From JAQGMV01 sp963828715 (GTDB taxonomy: Bacteria; Pseudomonadota; Gammaproteobacteria; Burkholderiales; SG8-41): 64,000 bases of DNA. Under the pieces are notes generated by a model. That model had not been told where the DNA came from. It ran no database searches and saw nothing but the letters and a program-made list of their open reading frames with translations. Below, one piece after another: positions 60,516-64,000 of the stretch. Both the position numbers and the translations under genes were made by a program. Numbering within the stretch: position 1 is the first letter of the stretch; each line of letters opens with the position of its first letter. The DNA is taken from NCBI GenBank assembly GCA_963828715.1, contig CAWHFX010000002.1, forward strand, positions 558,001-622,000. Reading direction: 5' to 3'.

Positions 60516-61100
60516 TCATTTCTTCGCGTCGGACTTCGCTGATCCGCCTTCCGCCATCATTTGCAACGCAACCGCTTCTACGTACGTAATCCCGATCGTG
60601 TCGCCGACAGCCATGTCGTCGAAGCTTTTCACCTCGTCGGCAACTTTGAGTGCCATCTCGTTCTTTTGCGGTCCCTGCACCGTGATCGTGCGCGTCGGGC
60701 GGTCGATCGCTGTGATCAGGGCCGTAATCTGCTTCGTCTGAACGATAGTGCCGCCCGGTGTGCCGCCCTTGGGCGCAACCTTGACGGTCCGACCTCCGGA
60801 TTCCGAAGCAACCCCGCCTTTGTTGAGCGACAGTGCGAGCGCTTCCGTGTAACGTGCCTTGAACTTGTCGCCGGGCTTCACGCGGTCCAGATTCTGCGCC
60901 TCGGCTGGAACGATGAAGGTGAACGTAGCACCGGTCGGCCCGCGGACGGTCGCGTGACGCGTCTTGCGATCGATCGAAACCAGCTCGACGATGGCTTCGC
61001 TTTCCTGCACCGCCACAGCGGAAGCCTGCGGCGGTTTATCGGCCGCTGTTGATATCGCCGTCAGAGAAGTGAGAATCGCAGCAAAGAGAATGCGCTTCAT
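60516..61100 (-). CDS. Hypothetical periplasmic protein with an internal duplication
   Basis: A 194-residue secreted protein: signal MKRILFAAILTSLTAISTAA, then two copies of a roughly 55-residue beta-rich unit. The first has LVSIDRKTRHATVRGPTGAT and VKPGDKFKARYTEALALSL; the second has ITAIDRPTRTITVQGPQKNE and MAVGDTIGITYVEAVALQM. Each unit has the order I-D-R/P-x-T-R-x-x-T-V-x-G-P and ends with Y-x-E-A-x-A-L. This looks like a duplicated OB- or SH3-like domain. Function unknown. A dyad-like element precedes it, and the operon DUF3141-hbd begins downstream. Confidence 0.75.
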   Translation of the reverse strand: MKRILFAAILTSLTAISTAADKPPQASAVAVQESEAIVELVSIDRKTRHATVRGPTGATFTFIVPAEAQNLDRVKPGDKFKARYTEALALSLNKGGVASESGGRTVKVAPKGGTPGGTIVQTKQITALITAIDRPTRTITVQGPQKNEMALKVADEVKSFDDMAVGDTIGITYVEAVALQMMAEGGSAKSDAKK

Positions 61101-61156
61101 GACAAAGGCCTTTCGAGTTGGTTGGAAGAGTCGGCACGAGCATGCGCGCCGCATGC

Positions 61157-61202
61157 ATCCTCGCTTGCCGTCCATTTGGACGCTATTGGCCTTTGGTCCC
61201 GG
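61157..61202 (-). promoter_or_regulatory. Dyad-like promoter element upstream of the duplicated periplasmic protein gene
   Basis: The minus strand reads GGGACCAAAGGCCAATAG (61184-61200 region): the outer GGACC half-site is intact and the inner one is GGCCAAT. GAGGAT at 61162-61157 starts 32 bases past the centre, a close match to the -10 at 23.15 kb. Centre to start is 93 bases. Confidence 0.6.
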
Positions 61203-61224
61203 CGCTCAAAAGCGCGGGCGCGCG

Positions 61225-61572
61225 TCACTCGGTGCTCTCGCGCTCCTCGGGCGGGTGAAGTGCCTGCTGCAGCGCCTGCACGGCAACCGCCGTTACGAGG
61301 CCCACGGCCATGACACCCGTCAAGCCGATCGTGATTGCGCATACGCGCGAAAGCGTGCGCTTCGGCACGAGATCGCCGTAGCCGATGGTGAGACCGGACA
61401 CGAACGCGAAGTAAAGCCCGTCACCGAGGTGCCAGCGCTCGAGAACCGCCACGAGCATCCCGATGCCCATCATCAGTACGAGCAGGATGGACAAAATAGG
61501 CCAGATCACCCTGAGGCCCGCGCACAGATTCGCCACAAACCGCCGCGTAAGTGGATTTAGCGTAAGCGGCAC
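61225..61572 (-). CDS. Two-transmembrane potassium channel (Ion_trans_2)
   Basis: A 115-residue protein with two membrane helices (about residues 20-42 and 82-103) and between them a pore helix with selectivity filter SGLTIGYGDLVPKR. This is a minimal KcsA-like K+ channel subunit, presumably a homotetramer. It starts four bases after atpC and shares its transcript. Coupling K+ flux with an ATP-synthase subunit pair would fit control of membrane potential, as inference. Confidence 0.9.
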   Translation of the reverse strand: MPLTLNPLTRRFVANLCAGLRVIWPILSILLVLMMGIGMLVAVLERWHLGDGLYFAFVSGLTIGYGDLVPKRTLSRVCAITIGLTGVMAVGLVTAVAVQALQQALHPPEERESTE

Positions 61573-61576
61573 CGAC

Positions 61577-61999
61577 TCAGCGTTGCCTGAACCTGCGCAG
61601 CGCTGTCAACTGTGCGGCGAGCGCGGCGATTTCCGCTTCTACTGCGGCAACCTCCTGTTTGTCGCGAGCGCGGCCGCGTGCCTCTTCCGCCTTTTTCAAG
61701 GCTTCGTTCGCCCGCGCTTCGTCGAGGTCCGCCCCTCGAATTGCCGTGTCCGCGAGAACCGTCACCACCGTGGGCTGGACTTCGAGCAGCCCTCCCGCAA
61801 CGAAGATCAGATCTTCCTCCCCGCCGCCGGCCGGCTTGATGCGCACGGCGCCCGCTCTGATGCGGGTGATGAGCGGGGTATGGCGCGGATACACGCCGAG
61901 CTCGCCCGCTTCTCCGGGCAGCACGACGAACTCGGCCTCGCCGGAATAGATGCTCTCTTCCGCGCTTACGACATCGATGTGCAGCGTGGCAACAGCCAT
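61577..61999 (-). CDS. atpC: F1 ATP synthase epsilon subunit (orphan copy)
   Basis: A 140-residue epsilon subunit: TLHIDVVSAEESIYSGEAEF at the start, VLPGEAGELGVYPRHTPLI, FVAGGLLEVQPTVVTVLADT, and the helical C-terminal domain (ARANEALKKAEEARGRARDK, EIAALAAQLTALRRF). Length and both domains are normal. It follows atpG by 25 bases with no atpD between them and no other ATP synthase gene in the window. Standard operons run atpG-atpD-atpC, so this looks like a secondary copy. Epsilon can inhibit ATP hydrolysis. Confidence 0.93.
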   Translation of the reverse strand: MAVATLHIDVVSAEESIYSGEAEFVVLPGEAGELGVYPRHTPLITRIRAGAVRIKPAGGGEEDLIFVAGGLLEVQPTVVTVLADTAIRGADLDEARANEALKKAEEARGRARDKQEVAAVEAEIAALAAQLTALRRFRQR

Positions 62000-62024
62000 G
62001 ACTCGAATTCTCCGGATCGGGCGC

Positions 62025-62888
62025 TCAAACGGCAGCAGCGCCCCCGACGATTTCGGCGATTTCGCGCGTGATCGCCGCCTGTCGGTTCTTGTTGTAGATC
62101 AGCGTCAGCTCGTCGATGAGAGCCCCTGCGTTGTCGGAGGCAGCCTTCATTGCGACCATGCGCGCCGCCTGTTCGGACGCCATGTTCTCGGCGATGGCCT
62201 GATGAATAAGCGCTTCGATATAGCGCGTCATCGCCGCGTCGATCACCGTCTGCGCTTCCGGCTCGTAGATGTAGTCCCACAGCCCCTCCGGGGCGCCCAG
62301 CCGTTCTCCGGCGAGCGGCAGGAGTTGTTCGTTCACCGGCTCCTGTTTCATCGTGTTGACGAAGCGCGTATAGACCATCGAGAGACGGTCGATGCGCCCG
62401 TCGATGTACGCGTCAAGGATGACTTTGACGGCGCCCAGCAGCATCTCCATGACGGGCCTGTCGCCGAGCTGGGTCACGTATGAGACGACGTTGGCACCGA
62501 GCCGCTGCATGAAACCGAGCGCGCGTCCGCCGATCGCACACACGTCCACTTCGACCCCTTCCGTCTCCCAGCGGCGCATTTCCTGTAAAGCGAGCCGCAG
62601 CGCATTCACGTTCATCCCGCCGCACAGACCTTTGTCGGTGCTCACGACGATGATTCCGATACGCTTTACGGACTTGCGCTGGATGAGAAACGGGTGGCGG
62701 TATTCCGGATTGGAATGGCTCATATGCGCCGCCAGATTGCGAATCTTCTCGCCGTACGGCCGGCTCGCACGCATTCGCTCCTGCGAACGCCGCATCTTCG
62801 ATGCGGCCACCATCTGCATTGCGCGGGTGATCTTGCGCGTGCTTTCAACGCTGCGGATCTTGACGCGGATCTCTTTGGTGCTCGCCAT
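62025..62888 (-). CDS. atpG: F1 ATP synthase gamma subunit (orphan copy)
   Basis: A 287-residue gamma subunit with both coiled-coil ends: IRVKIRSVESTRKITRAMQM and MVAASKMRRSQERMRASRPY at the start, and IYNKNRQAAITREIAEIVGG at the end. The middle shows STDKGLCGGMNVNALRLALQ and the conserved PEGLWDYIYEPEAQTVID. It lacks the neighbours atpA (upstream) and atpD (downstream). It lies 40 bases after a receiver-only response regulator gene. All key contacts appear present, so it could assemble into F1 with alpha and beta made elsewhere. Confidence 0.94.
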   Translation of the reverse strand: MASTKEIRVKIRSVESTRKITRAMQMVAASKMRRSQERMRASRPYGEKIRNLAAHMSHSNPEYRHPFLIQRKSVKRIGIIVVSTDKGLCGGMNVNALRLALQEMRRWETEGVEVDVCAIGGRALGFMQRLGANVVSYVTQLGDRPVMEMLLGAVKVILDAYIDGRIDRLSMVYTRFVNTMKQEPVNEQLLPLAGERLGAPEGLWDYIYEPEAQTVIDAAMTRYIEALIHQAIAENMASEQAARMVAMKAASDNAGALIDELTLIYNKNRQAAITREIAEIVGGAAAV

Positions 62889-62928
62889 TACCGTCGGTTC
62901 CTGTCTGCACGACCGAGTTCACACATCG

Positions 62929-63396
62929 TCAGGCGGTTTTTCCCGTGCTCTCGTTTCTAGTTTCTATTGACGCCTCGGGTGCTGCCGGGCTCGCGGGGCT
63001 CGACATCCGTGCCTGATCGGGTTGAATGACCCAGGAAATCGCGTCGAGCAGCGCCTGGTCGTCAACGGGCTTGCGCAAGAAGCAACGCGCATCGAGCTCG
63101 CGCGCGCGGAGGCGCGTATCGTCGTCGTCGCGCGCAGAAACGGCGATGACAGGAATGGTGCTGCCGCGCGCCTTGAGCTCGCGCTGCACTTGCAGACCCG
63201 TCATTCGCGGCATCGTGATGTCAAGAAGAATACAGGCCGGCACTTCCGGTCCGAGCTCCTGAAGAAAGCGCTCCTGCGATTCGTAGACTCTCGGGGTGAA
63301 GCCGCCGGCGCGCATGAGTCGCGCGAGCCCCTTGCGCACGAGCTCGTCGTCATCGATGATGTATACGACACATGATTTGGCTGGCGCTGGCACCAT
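62929..63396 (-). CDS. Receiver-only response regulator
   Basis: A 155-residue single receiver domain with no output domain: VYIIDDDELVRKGLARLM, phospho-acceptor Asp in CILLDITMPRMTGLQVQREL, Thr/Ser position in IAVSARDDDD and Lys in CFLRKPVDD. It is of the FixJ/CheY-like group. The last 25 residues are Ser/Pro/Ala-rich. It opens the operon with atpG, atpC and the K+ channel. It might tune the FixL/FixJ-like phosphorelay encoded at 30 kb or act by protein binding. Confidence 0.9.
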   Translation of the reverse strand: MVPAPAKSCVVYIIDDDELVRKGLARLMRAGGFTPRVYESQERFLQELGPEVPACILLDITMPRMTGLQVQRELKARGSTIPVIAVSARDDDDTRLRARELDARCFLRKPVDDQALLDAISWVIQPDQARMSSPASPAAPEASIETRNESTGKTA

Positions 63397-63416
63397 GAAT
63401 CCCGGTAAGTCGTCCT

Positions 63417-63463
63417 ACGCTAAGGGGTGGGCGTAGGACCGGCAAGTGGACCTTGGTCGCACT
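63417..63463 (-). promoter_or_regulatory. Dyad promoter element upstream of the response regulator-atpG-atpC operon
   Basis: The minus strand reads GCGACCAAGGTCCACTTG (63444-63459 region) with TAGCGT at 63422-63417 starting 32 bases past the centre. The centre is 57 bases from the regulator start, the shortest of the set. The dyad lies inside the last codons of the AI-2E family gene, an unusual site that suggests selection for the element. Confidence 0.7.
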
Positions 63464-64000
63464 CCGCCTCCCCGCCCACCCATGCCTTGAGCAGCGTGTA
63501 AACGACCGCCAGCACGACCGGGCCCAGGAAAATGCCGACCAGGCCGAAGCTCAGCAGCCCGCCGATGACACCGGCAAATACGATGAGCAGCGGCAGGTCG
63601 CCGCCGCTGCGCTGGATCAGTATCGGACGCAGCACGTTGTCGATCACGCCGACGAAAAGACACCAGACCAGCAGCGCACTGGGTATCCACGCGCTGTCGC
63701 TGGTCCAGTACATCCACGCGACCGCCCCGATGAGAATCGGCGCTGGGCCGATCTGCGCCACGCCGAGCACGAACATGATCACCGTCAGTAAGGCCGCGAA
63801 CGGTATCCCGGCCACGGCGAAACCGATGCCGCCGAGGGTGCTCTGAATCAGCGCGGTCAGGACCACCCCGATCGCGACACTGCGAATGGCGCTGCCCGCG
63901 AGAATCAGCACGTTCTCGCCATGCACGCCGGCGAGTCTGCGGAAGAACCCGAGCAGCCCGCCGGCGACGCTCTCACCACGAGCAAAAAATATCGCTGCAA
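63420..64000 (-). CDS. AI-2E family transporter (PerM/YdiK-like), C-terminal part
   Basis: The frame is open to the window edge, so the N-terminal half is missing. The visible part has at least five hydrophobic segments with family features: IQSTLGGIGFAVAGIPFA, VLGVAQIGPAPILIGAVAW, LVWCLFVGVIDNVLRPILIQ and IFAGVIGGLLSFGLVGIFLGP-type (here LIVFAGVIGGLLSFGLVGIF). These are eight-helix carriers; the AI-2 export role is established for few members. The final residues (ECDQGPLAGPTPTP) overlap the downstream promoter element. The neighbours indicate no special role. Confidence 0.9.
   Translation of the reverse strand, partial: AAIFFARGESVAGGLLGFFRRLAGVHGENVLILAGSAIRSVAIGVVLTALIQSTLGGIGFAVAGIPFAALLTVIMFVLGVAQIGPAPILIGAVAWMYWTSDSAWIPSALLVWCLFVGVIDNVLRPILIQRSGGDLPLLIVFAGVIGGLLSFGLVGIFLGPVVLAVVYTLLKAWVGGEAECDQGPLAGPTPTP

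Noticed and set aside
1..64000. Search for tRNA, rRNA, CRISPR arrays, transposases and phage genes
   Set aside because: None was seen by eye on either strand; no repeat-spacer arrays or insertion-sequence ends were noticed.

Overview
The window is high-GC chromosomal DNA of a betaproteobacterium. Several Bug/TctC-type periplasmic binding proteins with one TctA/TctB pair, a class I PHA synthase, fused DppD-DppF-like ATPases and a betaproteobacterial style of F1 gamma and epsilon subunit all point to Burkholderiales or a close order. I see no rRNA, tRNA, CRISPR array, phage or insertion sequence.

Positions 1-16.4 kb are ordinary carboxylate and amino-acid metabolism. A minus-strand operon holds a PLP aminotransferase, TctC, TctB, TctA and a cut-off crotonase. 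A heptanucleotide repeat tract separates it from a plus-strand run: a FAD/4Fe-4S oxidoreductase broken by an in-frame TGA, a fused oligopeptide-type ABC ATPase and a HAD hydrolase. A TctC gene, a frameshifted CaiB/BaiF CoA-transferase, a third TctC gene, dienelactone hydrolase, an EVE protein and a lipoprotein follow.

Positions 17-36 kb are mostly cell-envelope genes: SYLF/YSC84 protein, MltF-like transglycosylase, the DUF3300-DUF2950 pair, a seven-gene pqi (MCE transport) operon, and a DUF3302-HlyD-outer-membrane-factor efflux operon. A FixL/FixJ-like histidine kinase and response regulator lie between the last two.

Positions 36-63.5 kb are an anaerobic, fermentation and PHB island. It has pyruvate formate-lyase with its activase, a formate channel, acetate kinase, two phosphotransacylases (one fused to MaoC), two CoA-transferases, two FabI-type reductases, 3-hydroxybutyryl-CoA dehydrogenase, 3-hydroxybutyrate dehydrogenase beside a GntP permease, PHA synthase and a DUF3141 PhaC-like protein. 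At its end are a receiver-only response regulator, an F1 gamma-epsilon gene pair with no alpha or beta subunit, and a two-helix K+ channel.

The main discovery is a repeated promoter element upstream of nearly every operon from 17 to 63.5 kb and of none in the first 16 kb. It is a dyad, GGACC-AA-GGTCC followed by AATTG, with a -10-like hexamer starting 32-33 bases downstream of the dyad centre, so the dyad centre falls near -43. That is the geometry of a class II activator site, and the two-base spacer between heptamers resembles NarL/FixJ-family operators. I infer one regulon, probably induced by low oxygen or redox stress and perhaps controlled by the FixJ-like regulator at 29.9-30.5 kb. From memory, its content resembles the low-oxygen-activated locus of Burkholderia cenocepacia.

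Four genes are interrupted (in-frame TGA near 5945; frameshifts near 12996, 22183 and 43440). Because conserved coding resumes each time, sequencing error and real decay both remain possible.
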